DNA of 64,000 bases, from contig JAPTOF010000020.1 of the NCBI GenBank assembly GCA_028554755.1, positions 3,911,001 through 3,975,000 on the forward strand, given 5' to 3'. How positions within the stretch are numbered: the first letter of the stretch is position 1; each line of letters starts with the position of its first letter. The notes under the pieces are model-generated. The model was not told the origin of the DNA. It made no database searches and worked only from the letters and a program-made list of their open reading frames with translations. The position numbers were made by a program, and so were the translations under genes. This stretch comes from Cordia subcordata (taxonomy: Eukaryota > Streptophyta > Magnoliopsida > Boraginales > Cordiaceae). This document shows positions 24,185-36,179 of the stretch, piece after piece.

Positions 24185-24560
24185 ACAAAGACCCTATGTA
24201 ACGCCCTCATAGATCAGTTTTTTTTGTGAGATTAATATTCACTTTATAATAGCTTAGATTTACTATTACTGTTATCACAAGGTTAATCATTTTGAGCTAA
24301 TTGATTAGGTTCAATTTACTGATAGGCCTGTGGTTGAGCTGGGGTCGTTATAGGTAGTCAAAGCCAGGTTTTGGGTGAATTCTATGCTCCCTTGGGGTCT
24401 TAGGCTCTAGTTCTATTTTGTTTGTATTGGCCATAATGAATATATGTCGTGTCTTTAAGGGAGAGAATCTATAATGCCCTCTTACATTAGTTTTTTGTCA
24501 GATTTATGTATACTTTATAATGGTTTAAATTAACTACTACTATTATTACGGGCTTAAATA
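24185..24560. repeat. Two degenerate direct repeats (AACGCCCTC type)
   Basis: The segment from GTAACGCCCTCATAG at about 24198 is echoed from ATAATGCCCTCTTAC at about 24471. Each is followed by a similar stretch containing ACTTTATAATxGxTTxxATTxACTA. A related piece occurs near 13045. Probably remnants of a transposable element of unknown type. Confidence 0.45.
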
Positions 24561-24991
24561 TTTTGGATCATATAGTTATGCTCAATATCGAGCACTCCTT
24601 CCAGGAATAGCTCAGCACCAAAACGATGCAGTGATTTCCCATTTTTATTATTCCTGCTGCGTCATGCATGAGCTGATTTACTTTTCCGGATGATTCAAAG
24701 GAAGAGAAAAGATATGTCGAGAACGAGTGCGTTTATTTGATTCTATATATTTTAATATGTATATATAATTCACCATATCTCATAAAACTGTTTGGCACGT
24801 TACCGCTTTTTCCAAAGTATATTCTTCTTATTTCATGCCTTCTTAAACTTCGTCATTTCAAAACAGAAGAATATATAAGTGAAAATCAATCTAGAGAATA
24901 CATTCAAGTTAAATATTAATGAGTAAGTGCTAGTTTGGTTTTTCATTTTGGAGTGAGTAAGAGCTAATTTGATTTTTTTTTTTATTTTGGA

Positions 24992-25306
24992 CACTACAAA
25001 TAAAATTTTATATTTGAGATGAAAAATTTTCGTCTTAAACTTGAAAATTTCTATATCAGATTGGATTTGAATGGGATTTGAGACAGAAACTTTTTGTCCC
25101 AAAAACCATCATCTCAAATTTTGAAACAGAAAATTCCGTCTCTAATTAAGACTGAAAATTTTTTGTCTCAAATATATATTAACTTATTAGAAAATTTTAT
25201 ATAAATTTTCAATCTCAAATCCGTATCAATTTAAAACAAAATTTTCCATTTTAAATATGTCGGAGACAAAAAAATTTTGTCTCAAATCCACTAATTTTTA
25301 GTAGTG
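24992..25306. mobile_element. CACTA-type MITE, copy 2
   Basis: Ends CACTACAAATAAAATTTTAT and ...AATTTTTAGTAGTG with a 3-bp flanking duplication GGA (24989-24991, 25307-25309). The interior repeats a GTCTCAAAT/ATTTGAGA motif in both orientations. 315 bp, non-coding. Confidence 0.8.
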
Positions 25307-25309
25307 GGA

Positions 25310-26250
25310 TTGTCAAACTCACTTTTGAAACCTAAAAGTCTATCCTCAAAAAAGAACAGCGTTTAGTGTCCCACCGTAAAACTTGGTTTGAGCTCAAATT
25401 CAATGGAAGCTCTCGGGCTGAAATGCAAAAATCGAGACTTTTTACTTCTCCACTGTAGTTTGTTGGAAGGAGTTTGAAGAATTATTTAGAAAAGTGAGCT
25501 TACTATTTTTATTATTCATATTTCTTGAATTACAAATGAAAGAATAAATAAACTAATAAAATATAATCATTAAAACTAAAAATAAATAAAAGTTTCTAAA
25601 TTTAATAACAAAAAAGTAATAAAAATTTATAAAATATAATAATTAATTAATAGTTTAGTAATATTTTATTAATTTTTAATGTAATTTAATAAATTTTTAT
25701 TTTTAAAATGTCACAACTATAATTTAGTCAGAGATGATGAATATTGCTTCTTAAAATTGAAATGTGGTTGCAATCGAAGTGTATTTCGTGGTTGCTTCTT
25801 TGTCTATGGTCTCGTATGTTATGACATTTTAGGCATAAACTAAACTAACAATTTTTTACACGGAATACATCAGTTAACTTTTAGTAACAATCTTGTTGTT
25901 TTGCTAAAAAATTACCGATAATAATCTTAATATTTTTCCTGCACCCTATACTTAAAGCAGCATGCATGACCTTTATTTTGTTTTTGTTTTTGTTTGTTGT
26001 AATTGTTATTGTTGTTGTTGTTATTATTTATGGTCTTTCACATTATGATAATTTTGGATTTAAGATTATTGTTCAGCGAAAACTAAAACAGTGAGTTAAT
26101 TTTTTAGCCTAGAAACCAAATACCTTTTTAAAAAGGTATAACTCTAATTACTTAGTATAGAAGTTTTCGCTTCTGAATTAGTGGGAACCGTAATTCTTGC
26201 TGATTCGAGAATAGATCCACTCGGTATTACTCTAAAAACTTTAATAAACA
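25310..26250. other. AT-rich intergenic DNA
   Basis: No gene recognised. A TTG-rich simple repeat lies at about 25976-26025. Confidence 0.5.
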
Positions 26251-27265
26251 AAAAGTGAAAGTATGATTGTTTTCTATTTTCTTTCGCTTTACTTTTAAAA
26301 CAAAACAATCATGAATCACAATATAATAAGTGATTTTTTATTTTGTCGTTTATTATATCCTCCTTTTCTGCTTTTCTTTATGTGCCTAGAAAGAGGGTGA
26401 CAGCTGACAATAAGGGTAAGGAATATGCTTTCCGAAGAAATCACCTCTTTATTTTTCATCTTTGCATTCGCAAGAGAGAATAGGAAACAAATATCGTGGA
26501 CAAATTAAATTACAATAGCCAAAGAAAGCAAAGAGAATTTTCTTGTTTGCATTGCAAATAGAAAAAAGAAAAAAGAAAGATAAAAGATAAAAGTACCCCA
26601 TGCTGTAGTATTGCGGAAACATGAGCAAAATATGCACTTCCAGCAGACACAAATTAGTTATACATGCTGGAGAATCTAAATATTAATTAGACGCAGGGCA
26701 CGTGGAAAATTCATATATATTCCAGCTGGGGCAAACTGCAGAATGCCTTTTTTGTACATTGAAAAATTTTGTTTGTTGTGAGCTGATGGTAAGATTTCAA
26801 CGCGCTTTTGTATTATAGCTGCCTCCCACATAATTACATTCCTGAGTCGAATTGGGAGAATATTCAAAGAAAAGGAGGAAAAAGATGGAGAGTATATCAA
26901 TGTTTATTCTTGCGGTATTTGACACTTCGAGAAACATACATTACCCCTCCCCCACCCCAATGCACTTTCTCGAGAGCAATGCTGTCTCAAAATACCTTCA
27001 AAACCATGTCAAAATCATATTTGTGTAATATTTGCTAGCCAAATCGTCTTTCGAATTTGGAAAATAACTTAAATAGTTGATACTTATTCTCAAAAATAAT
27101 GAACTAAGACCGAAACCTATGATGTATGGAGAGCTAGCTTTTTATCGGGAGGAGGGGTTAAAAAAGGAAAAAAAACCAACATCATCCTTCAATTTTCTTT
27201 TTCATTCATCAATTTTGTTCTCTTACTTGTCTAGGGGAAATGCTTATCGCCGTCTTGCTTGGATG

Positions 27266-28193
27266 TAGGGGTGTTCATTGGAAATTATTTAATCTAAAAT
27301 AGAGTATTGTTATTTCCCCAAAATAATTTTGGAGAAAAGATTTTTTTCTAATTTTTGCACAATTTCCTAATGGGGAATACAATTTGGATAATAGGGAAAT
27401 TAGACAAAATTCCTTAGGGAATGGAGATCTTCAATTTAAAAAAAATACTTTAAAGGTAAACATACACTAAACACACACTCGCGGAAAATAAATTGTTTAT
27501 GTTTTCTATGAAAATTTTTTTTTCGTTGTTTGATTGTTACATTACAAATCTAAGCTCTGGCGTCTCGGCGCCCCAAACCCCAAAGACCCAAGACGCGGCC
27601 TCTAGCCCCCAGGACCTAGTCCTGAGCCCAGGACACTAGGGGCCTTCCCGCGTGAGGGCCCCTGAGACCCCGCCACCTCGGTGCCCCACGACACAGACCC
27701 AATGCTTGTGTACATGGCAACCCGGGACCTCGCCACCTCCGTGCCTGGCAACCGGCCCCAACGCCCGTATCCACGGCTCCCCGGGACCCCACAGCCCTAG
27801 CAGCCCACCCCCGACACGCCGGGGGCCAAAGGCCAGGTCCTAAGGGCTGAACTGCCTAGGTGGTGTGTGTAGTGTGTAATGTATAGTGTTTGTAGAGTGT
27901 GTAATGTGTAAAATGTGTGTAGTGCATGTAGTGGGTGTAATGTATGTAGTGCGTGTAATGCATGATGCATGTGCGGTGTGCGTATTTGGCCTTTTAAAAA
28001 GTTGGTCTACTTAATTTTGAATAAATTGGATAAACTACAAAATTTAGAAATTTATCCAATCTCCAAATTATTTCATCAAAAAAATCCTCATACCCAATCT
28101 TTTTTCTCTAATTAATCATTCCCCGTATCCAATTTCACCAAACCAAAAAAGTTCAGAGAAAATATTAGGATCTCCAAAGAGTGAACACTCCTA
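27266..28193. mobile_element. hAT-type non-autonomous element with GC-rich core
   Basis: A perfect 8-bp duplication CTTGGATG flanks it (27258-27265, 28194-28201). Ends are TAGGGGTGTTCATTGG and ...GAGTGAACACTCCTA. Eight-base duplications define hAT elements. The interior has an unusual C-rich island (about 27560-27850) in an AT-rich setting, followed by a TGTGTAGTG-type minisatellite (27860-27985). An open frame in the C-rich island looks compositional, not coding. Confidence 0.86.
27860..27985 (+). repeat. Degenerate GTGTAATG/GTGTAGTG minisatellite
   Basis: About a dozen short units of the type GTGTAGTG, GTGTAATG and GTAGTGC follow each other inside the hAT-type element. The units differ slightly. 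Confidence 0.75.
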
Positions 28194-29104
28194 CTTGGAT
28201 GTGTATCATAATTAGCCGATAATTCCTTCTATTTCTCTGAAAAAAGTTGCATTATACTTCCTCGAGTTAAATTCAAATCTCCGTCCAATTTATTAGAATG
28301 TGACATAAATGCTCTTGCGGGTTTTTGTAAGAAAGTAGCAAACATCAGTACATCAGTCTTGTGCTTGGTTGCATAAAACCCTCTAGTGATGGCGTCAGTA
28401 GCTAGTAGCTTCTCGTGTTTTTTTTCCCCATAAGGTTGCATTTTACCTCCTTTTGTTCAGATCCCTATCCAATTTTACAGAATCCGGCCAACACGCTCTT
28501 TTGCTGCTGCGAGTTTTTGTTAGAAATTAGAAAGCATGTAACACCTTTGTGTTTGGCCACAAAAACTCTCTTGTAATAGCCATGATTAGCTGATACTAAC
28601 TCATCGTATTCTCCAAAAGGTTGCATTCCATCTCTTTTAGTTAAAAGTTCCCGTCCAGTTTAACAGAATGTGGCATACATGCTCTTCTGCTGCTGCAGGT
28701 TTTTGTCAGAACGTAGCAAATGCCAGCGTAAGATATCAATTTCTTAAAATAAAATGCTTTTTCTTGTAATATGAGATTAGAATCTTTTGAGTGTTCATAT
28801 ATCAGTAGCTAGAGGTGCAACCTGGGAGATGAAAAGTATATACGAATCAAGTACACAACCTTTTCTGATTGAAGTGAAAGGCTTTTGTACTCATAACGAG
28901 AAGTTGAAAAAAAAAAAGGCACAGCTGAAAGCTATTACATGAATGGCACATCCAATTAATTAATTAATTGAAGCCATGAACTTATCCAAATTCAACGACT
29001 CTCCTAGTAATTCTGTTGATCATTTTCTGATTCTAAATTCTTGTGCATGCCCTGGAAATAACCAGAGAACTATTTTGATGCAGTCGTCATAGCACTTCAG
29101 GAAT

Positions 29105-29775
29105 TTAGACTTTGTGTATTTCAACTTTCATCCGGAGTTCTTCCTTCTTGGCTCCCATAATCTTGTCAACTTGTGTGCCCTTCTTCATCAGTATCATTGT
29201 TGGCATCGTCTGCACCTTGAATTCCTCTGCCACACCCTGATTTCATTCAATTATTGTTCGCGCATTAGTATCGGTCCAGAGCTTGAGACCAAGAAAATCA
29301 ATTGAATTACATTACACTTATATTTATATATCCAAGTGGGTTGATGGGACATACAAACAGCTCATCTACATCAATTTTGATGAATTCGACGCTTGTATAT
29401 TTAGCAGCAAGTTCATCAAGGACGGGTTCCATTTGTCGACAAGGTCCACACCATGTTGCTGTGAAGTAAATCACCATCTGCAAATGACATGTAAGAACAT
29501 TAGCAGGGAATGAAATAGCTAACAACAGCAAAGATGCTATTCAGGAACAGAGAGAGACTATTTTTTCTGTCTGGAATTTTCAGGCTCACCAATTTGTTAC
29601 TATTTTTCGAGGCTTCAAGATGCATCTTCCATTTCGATGAAGAGCGGAACACGATAACCTGAGAATTCAGTGCTGATGCATTTCTATCATGATATGCAGA
29701 GAAGCTGGAGCTCATTTTTCTTGAGAAAATTGGCTGATAGTTGCTGAAGGAACGGATAGATCTTTGATGATACAT
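29105..29775 (-). CDS. Thioredoxin h (subgroup II-like), copy D
   Basis: Exons 29775-29590, 29477-29355 and 29236-29105 encode 146 aa. Exon 1 is 4-5 residues shorter than in A-C (MYHQRSIRSFSNYQ), from a small deletion in the extension. Exon 2 starts [13 protein letters not shown] and ends DVDELF, and exon 3 has QTMPT and ends EIHKV. Frame and splice sites are intact (donors GTGAGC and GTATGT, acceptors CAG). It is the sister of copy C by gene and flank. In exon 3, KIMGAKKEE replaces KIVGAKKEE. Predicted cytosolic thioredoxin without an N-myristoylation glycine. Confidence 0.9.
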
Positions 29776-29882
29776 GTTTCTATGGCTTGTAAAGAGTTGG
29801 TCAAGACAGCTTATTTAGACCGCTGAGCGATTTACGTAGGATGCTTCCTTGCACTGCTTGGTAAAGTGCTTATTGGGATGCT

Positions 29883-29890
29883 TATTTATA
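29883..29890 (-). promoter_or_regulatory. TATA box of thioredoxin D
   Basis: TATAAATA on the - strand, 108 bp before the ATG, in the conserved upstream block. Confidence 0.7.
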
Positions 29891-31803
29891 CTGCTCGGCT
29901 ATGTGCTTGTCATACATCAGCAATAGCAATTGATCTAGATGTAGGATATATGCTTCGCTGGAACCTAATTCATGTCAACCGCTCAAATTAATATTGAAAG
30001 ATTTGATGCTTAAACACACTTGAAGCATTCCATACATTTATAGTTTAAAAAGAGTCTTACCAGCGTTTTCAAACATGGGAAATGCTGCTCCGGGCTGAAA
30101 TTTTTTTTTTTTGGCTTGCTTCGTCGAATATTTTTAAACTGACGATTGAAAATGAGCCAAACCAGGAATCATCAGATGACTTATAGATAATGCATTGTCT
30201 AGTATAATTCCAGTTGTGCGCAGTGAATAATTAATTGTTTGCCAATTGCAGTAAATTAGTATATTATCACGGCTCAGAAGCAATTCTTGATCATGGTGGT
30301 CCTCGAACCTCATCTTAAAATCAGCTGTCCACAACTTGCGTATATATCCATGGCTGCAAAAGATGCTAGACCTTATATTCTTATCTTATCACACTACGGA
30401 CTAAAGGGTTGATTAATCATTGCTGCCTAACAATGGCATGGTTGGAGTGGGCAGAAATCTAATTGGTGTTTTTCTCTTTGATTACGTTACGATATATGCT
30501 TATCTGGCATGAAAACATTATCATAAACTCTAAAATCAATTGTGGACTACTTTCATATCCTTCCATCTCCCACAATGGTATCTTCACTTCTTGTTCCTTA
30601 TGGGAATATTATAACTTTCAAGACTATCATATAAAACCTTCAACTACTCATTTCAACACCAATTGGTTTTAAAATGAAATCCACGACTCTTAGCACGCAC
30701 ATTAAATGAGCTTTAGCTGTAAACACAAGAACAGCTGAGTACAGATGCAAAACCTTTACTCCTCAAATTACCAACTCACTGAACGCTGCCAAATATCAAT
30801 ACCGCGTGGTGTAGCTTTCAGGAGACATGACCAAATTGTGCACTTCAAGCAGTTTTAAGTTCCACCATACACCATCCGACATACATGAGAATCCAAATTT
30901 TAAACGGTGCTTCTGGAAAATGAGCTAATCAAGCTACAAGGGCATTTATTTGTTAGAGAGTGAAAGAGGGCTTAATATTTATGCAGAGGATTTTCGTATA
31001 TAAAAAAGTAATTATACGAAAGAATATAGAGAAGTTAAGATTTAAATTGGACTGCCACAACTAAAACAATTAACCTTTATATCTAATACTAAATAAGGAG
31101 TTCCAAAAAATCCATTATTCATTAGGATTTTCATGTTAAAATTTTGTATGTTTCTCTATTATGTTATTTTTACTGTGTTATTTTTTTATATTTTATATTC
31201 AACAGTATTCTTGTCCTAAAATTTTACCAATGCCTTTCTTTTATATTCCAGGTGGGGCACCAAAGCCCTGGTATACTGAGAGTTCGATTTGCTGTGAAGT
31301 AATGGTGATATTTTTTTTCTTTTGCTTTTTTGAAAGGTAAAACTAAAGTAATGGTGAAATTTATATTCCTTTCCGACAAAAAAAAATTTATATTCCAGCT
31401 GCCTGCCGTGTCATCCACGAGCTGAATTACTTTTCGGCTGACTCGCGGGAAAAAGTAAAGATCGAGAATATAATGAGTGCGTTTGTTTTGACTCCTTAAA
31501 TGATAATATATAATAAAGTAAAATTAATTTTGTATTACCAAATAATATTATGTACGATAAATTTTTCATAATTACTTATTAATTAAATATGTTTATTTTT
31601 AAGTTATTTTTATATTAAAAATTTTAATTTAATTAATATGATTTCCTTTCTCTCTCTCTATATATATATATCAATCATTGTTTTATTAATTTCATAGTAT
31701 ATAATTATTTCAATAACTATCTAGTAAGATGTAAAAATTCTATAATTTTAATATATTCAATCACATATATTACTATCCGTGTATTACACGGATGTCACAC
31801 TAG

Positions 31804-31808
<5 letters not shown>

Positions 31809-31839
<31 letters not shown>
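31809..31839. repeat. (AT)n microsatellite
   Basis: About 15 AT dinucleotide units in AT-rich intergenic DNA. Confidence 0.9.
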
Positions 31840-31840
<1 letters not shown>

Positions 31841-32132
31841 TTTTTACATTAATTTCACCGAGAATGAGGTCCCGACACCACGTCTGATTCGCGCATTACT
31901 GCTTTTTCCGAAATATCCTTGTTTTCCCTTTCATGCTTTCTTAAACTTCCACATCTTAAAACAAAAAAAAAAGCGAAAATCAGCCTAGAGAATATAATAA
32001 AACTAAATATTCTTTTTCCAATATTCTTGACTCCGGCTGCTTTCTGATAAAATTATAAATTAATGAGCATACCGCAATTACTAGAGAACACGATGCATTA
32101 GATGTGGTGCAACATTGACAATCTTTTCTGAG

Positions 32133-32972
32133 CAGGGATAGCTAAGGGATTTAGAAGCCTAAAGTCAAATTATGATATGAGGTTTTTTGTATTTTTTAAT
32201 TGTGCATATTTTGAATTATGGCAAATTAAAAAATAAAAATATATACCTTCAAATATATATATATATATATATATATATAACCTCATAATGAAAATTTGAT
32301 TCGAAAAGACAACACTCATTGAGAGTTCTTTGATAGAATGATAAAACTTTCAACAAGAAAAAGAAAATTTTTCTTTGCCTTGTGATGAAAGAGAAATACA
32401 ATAAAGATCAAAATAAAGTGTAATTTGGAAAAAGAGTACTAATGATCAAAATAGAGTGAAAACTCAAAATTAAAACTTTATTAAAATTCTATAGAGAAAA
32501 CATGTAAACGTTGGTATTGGAGAAAGAGATTTTGGTAGAGTTAAACTATGCTGAAAAAAAAAAGAAAAAAAAAAGAGAGAGAGATTGTGTGAGATATTGA
32601 AAACTAAAAAATAATACACTTGTTTTAATTGGTTGAAGATAACATTTCATAAACTAGAGTTAGAAATGACAATAATTTATATAGAGAGAATTGAAGAAAA
32701 AAATAAGTTGTCTTAAAAAATTAAACTTATAATTGTAATTAACTAATTAACTTGAATAAGATAGTGAATGAGATTTATAGTATTAATGGAGCCTTCACTT
32801 GTTATGATTTTTTTTTTGGTTTAAAGAAACTAAACTAGACCTTTTATCATTTAAAATAAGATAGCTATTTGTTTTGTAATTATATAATTGTAACATCATT
32901 AAATTTTGGGGCCTAAAAATTTGAGGGGTCTAAAGCGAGGACTTTAGTTGCTTAACCCTTAAATCACCCCTG
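32133..32972. mobile_element. Probable hAT-type element
   Basis: Ends CAGGGATAGCTAAGGG and ...AACCCTTAAATCACCCCTG are imperfect inverted repeats. Flanks TTTCTGAG (32125-32132) and TTCTGGAG (32973-32980) look like a decayed 8-bp duplication. The interior is AT-rich with an (AT)n run at 32253-32279 and no coding region. Confidence 0.5.
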
Positions 32973-33963
32973 TTCTGGAGTATGAGATGAATAATTAACA
33001 ACAATCTTCTTGTTTTTGCTGAAAAATTAACAACAATCTTCTCTTTATTTGTTAACTCTTTTTGGGTCATTCTGTATTTTCATTTTGGAGTAGATTTAAG
33101 ATTTTCGTCCAGTGAAAAATGTTAAAACAAGATGAACTTACCTCTTGAAGGTAAAATTACTTGTCCACCAATTGTTGATAGTCTTACAAGAAGACAAATC
33201 TATTTCTACCACACTTAGATGTCTTTGGTTCTTGAGAAGGGGAAAAAAAAGAAAGTTTTCTCGGCTTTTTCTTTCTGGGTGTATATTAAGAGTTAATCTT
33301 CCAAAGGAAAAAAAAAAATTTAGTTGTGAGTTCTCTTCTTATCTTTACGTATTTTTGAGTAATTAAACTCCTATTAAGCAGTTTTATTGATAACTGACAA
33401 AGATCGGTTTTTCCAAAAATTGTCTCTTAACTTTATCCTACTAAATTTCGGCTGAGTAAACCCGATCATGGGCCACAAGAATTCAATCTCCTCCAAAAGC
33501 TAAAAATATGTAATTTAGTACTCATATATGGATAATTTCTTTTGAATGGGGGCTAAAGTAAATTCTTTACCCTACAAATAATTTAAAAATTATATGCAGT
33601 TGCAAGAAATTCAAAACCAACTACTGACTCTTTAATAATTTCGTCGTCAAAATTAATTAGTAAGAAATTGCAACTTTTACTCGCTCGAGAATATAGATAT
33701 GACTATGACTACTTTCTATTTTCTTTCGCTTTATTTTCTCTTTAAAAGAAAACAAGCATGAGTCACAAAGTGTAATGAGTGATTGGGTATTTCTTTTGTT
33801 TATCATATCCTCCTTTTCTCCTTTTTTAATGTGCCTAGAAAGAGGGTGACAGTTGACAAATACGAGGGTAAGGAATATGCTTTTTGAAGAAATCTCCTCT
33901 TTATTTTCTATCTTTGGATTCACAAGAAAGAAAGGGAGAGTAAAATCGCAGACAAATTACATA

Positions 33964-34091
33964 GGATTTCGATCCTCTCCAAGTAGAGTTCTCTTCAAAT
34001 AATTAAGAGATACAGTAATTATATTTTTAATTAAATGGTCAAATTTTCCTACTTACTTAGAGAGAACTCTACCCAGAAAGGATCTTAATCC
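33964..34091. mobile_element. Short MITE
   Basis: Inverted ends around GGATTTCGATCCTCTCC and GGATCTTAATCC share the inner motif AGTAGAGTTCTCT and its complement AGAGAACTCTACCC. 128 bp, non-coding. Confidence 0.6.
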
Positions 34092-34960
34092 AATTAGAAA
34101 ACTAAAGGGGAGGAAAGAGAATTAGCCCGTTTGCATTGCAAAAAATAAGAAAAAAATAAAAATTATTTAATAAATATTTGCAATTGAAAAGGAACAAGAA
34201 ATACGATAATTTTAACTAAAAAGTTACTTAAATAGCTCTTTTATATTTTTAGTAATTATGTTAAGGGTATATTTAAAAATATATAAATATATAAGGAAAA
34301 AACTAAAGATCAAGTTTTTAGCGATGGAAAGTAGTTGAATAAGGACAAGTAGATAGTGATCCATACCTCGTGATAGACTATTGGACATTTTATACTCAAA
34401 CGTCCTTTTTATTTTCTCGAAGACAATAAACTAGGACGTAAAATGTTTGATATATATATCATGGGCAAATGAATACACGGTCTAATGGGACTACAATTTT
34501 AGTATTGTTTTGGATAGAACTATTAAAATGTGAAGTAAGCTTACATTTTTAACTTATTTTTAGGCTAAAATTAATTTAGCCATGGCCTACTTAAAGAATT
34601 ACTAATATATAAGTATTAAATCCTGCATTGTTAAATTTTAACCTTTACTATTAGACAGGGTAATTTTTAATTTCTTATTCTTCATCATACCGACTGTTTA
34701 TGGAATTCAAATGTTATTTATTGTATATTGAGAGTGCAGCCTCTAATTAAATCATGCAACTGGATAGGTATTCGATCAAATAAAGTAATAAATGAAGCTG
34801 CCATGACTGACTCACACAAACTTTACTGCTTGAAGTTATAAAAAGCTTCTACTTATTACTGCTTACACAAAAGCACAGCTGTGCTGCACTGGTACGGCAA
34901 TGGCTCACATCCAATAAATTGAAGACATGAAATTATCCAAATTCAACACTCTTCTAGTGC
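34092..34960. other. Intergenic between unit 2 and thioredoxin E
   Basis: AT-rich, no gene or clear repeat seen. Confidence 0.5.
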
Positions 34961-34964
34961 TTGT

Positions 34965-35030
34965 TGTCACGGCCCGAGCCCGGAATTATATTCCCGCGCA
35001 AGACTGGTGCTATAAGCTTCGAGCGTGACA
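34965..35030. mobile_element. 66-bp insertion with TGTCACG...CGTGACA ends
   Basis: In the 3' flank of thioredoxin E, the sequence that is continuous in copies C and D (CTAGTACTTCTATTGATC) is interrupted by a GC-rich 66-bp block with perfect 7-bp inverted ends. It is bounded by CTT on both sides, with two further bases (GT) before the left end. A tiny LTR-like or MITE-like remnant; type unknown. Confidence 0.5.
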
Positions 35031-35110
35031 CTTCTATTGATTATTTTCTTATTGTAAATTCTTGTGCCACCAGAATAGCGAGAGAGAGAGAGAACTATCA
35101 TCCCTTTGAA

Positions 35111-35818
35111 TTAGACTTTGTGCTTTTCGATTTTCATCAGAAGTTCTTCTTTATTGGCTCCTACAATTTTGTCAACTTGTGTCCCCTTCTTTATCAGTAT
35201 AAATGTTGGCATTGCCTGCACATTGAATTCCTCGGCCACATCCTGATAGCAGTCAATTAATATTCCTCAGCATTAGTATCAAATTCCAAAGTTTGAAACA
35301 AGAAAATTAAAGAGAAATTAAGATTTCACTAATCACAATAATATTAAAAAAAAAATCCTAGTTAGTTTATGGGACATGTACATGCAGCTCATCTACATCA
35401 ATCTTGACGAATTCAATGTTCGTATATTTAGCAGCAAGGTCCTGAAGAACAGGTTCTATGACTCGACAAGGTCCACACCACGACGCTGAGAAGTCAATAA
35501 CCATCTGTAAGTGATCAATTACGTAAGCTGTCAGAAAACGTGGTATTTAAAAATTGACATTCAACACACACAGAGAGACAGAGAGCTTATTTTACTATCT
35601 AAAATTTCCGGGCTCACCAACTTGTTACTATTTTTTGAGGCTTCAAAATGCGTCTTCCATTTCGATGATGAATGGAAAGCTATAACCTGAGAATTCTTTG
35701 CTGATGCATTGCCTTCATGAGAAGTACTAGAGAAGCTGGAACCTGCTTTTTTACTGAAAAGTGGCTGATAATTGTTAGTGAGGGGATATTTCGCAGACGA
35801 GTCAGATCTTTGACTCAT
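35111..35818 (-). CDS. Thioredoxin h (subgroup II-like), copy E
   Basis: Exons 35818-35618, 35504-35382 and 35242-35111 encode 151 aa. Exon 1 starts [13 protein letters not shown] and ends ASKNSNKL. Exon 2 reads [15 protein letters not shown], the textbook thioredoxin h core with Asp in VIDFSA, and ends DVDELH. Exon 3 starts [14 protein letters not shown] and ends KHKV. Compared with A-D it keeps the ancestral residues (Asp before the site; DVAEEF, not GVAEEF), while sharing their long exon 1. It is therefore intermediate between A-D and F. Splice sites are canonical (donors GTGAGC and GTACAT). It should be an active disulfide reductase. Confidence 0.9.
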
Positions 35819-35894
35819 GTTGTTTTGCTTGCTCTATAGAGTTGGTGAATTGAAGATGTTTAAGTATACTGCTTGTTTATGAACTCAGGATGCT

Positions 35895-35902
35895 TATTTA
35901 TA
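35895..35902 (-). promoter_or_regulatory. TATA box of thioredoxin E
   Basis: TATAAATA on the - strand, 77 bp before the ATG, in a diverged form of the block upstream of A-D. Confidence 0.65.
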
Positions 35903-36179
35903 CTGCTATTGGTGATGTAGTTAGCTTGTCATTAATTCTTTAGTGACAGTAATTGATGTAGAATATATTCTTGGATGTACACCTCTAAATTCATGTCTAC
36001 CGCTCAAGTTAAATAAGAAATTTGATGACAAAGTTAAAGGTTCAAGTTGTAGAAGTAAAGAGTTTGGAGTGGGGTCCACGATAGGAACTCTGAGCAGCAG
36101 AGCAAATCATAAAACAAGAAGATTGAGCCCAACTCAGGCCTCATGTTATATTCTTATCATATTACTATTATAGGCTAGC

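Larger units (their letters stand above)
20170..26590. repeat. Tandem duplication unit 1 (contains thioredoxin C)
   Basis: Reading along, this block shows collinear similarity to 26590-33960. Matching pairs: 20215-20640 with 26594-26850; 21100-21640 with 28290-28740; 21640-22980 (gene C) with 28740-30060 (gene D); 23040-23860 with 30130-30950; 24620-24910 with 31390-32010; 26250-26500 with 33700-33940. Insertions differ between the two copies (for example the CACTA MITE at 24992 only here). Confidence 0.75.
26590..33960. repeat. Tandem duplication unit 2 (contains thioredoxin D)
   Basis: Second copy of the unit at 20170-26590, with the same order of landmarks. It differs by a hAT-type insertion at 27266-28193 and another at 32133-32972. 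In unit 1 the first flank block (20215-20640) lies upstream of gene B. In unit 2 the matching block at 26594-26850 has no thioredoxin gene body beside it. Confidence 0.7.

Noticed and set aside
27652..27843. Pro/Arg-rich open frame in the C-rich island
   Set aside because: Composition alone explains it; it sits inside a non-autonomous hAT-type element and has no recognisable domain.
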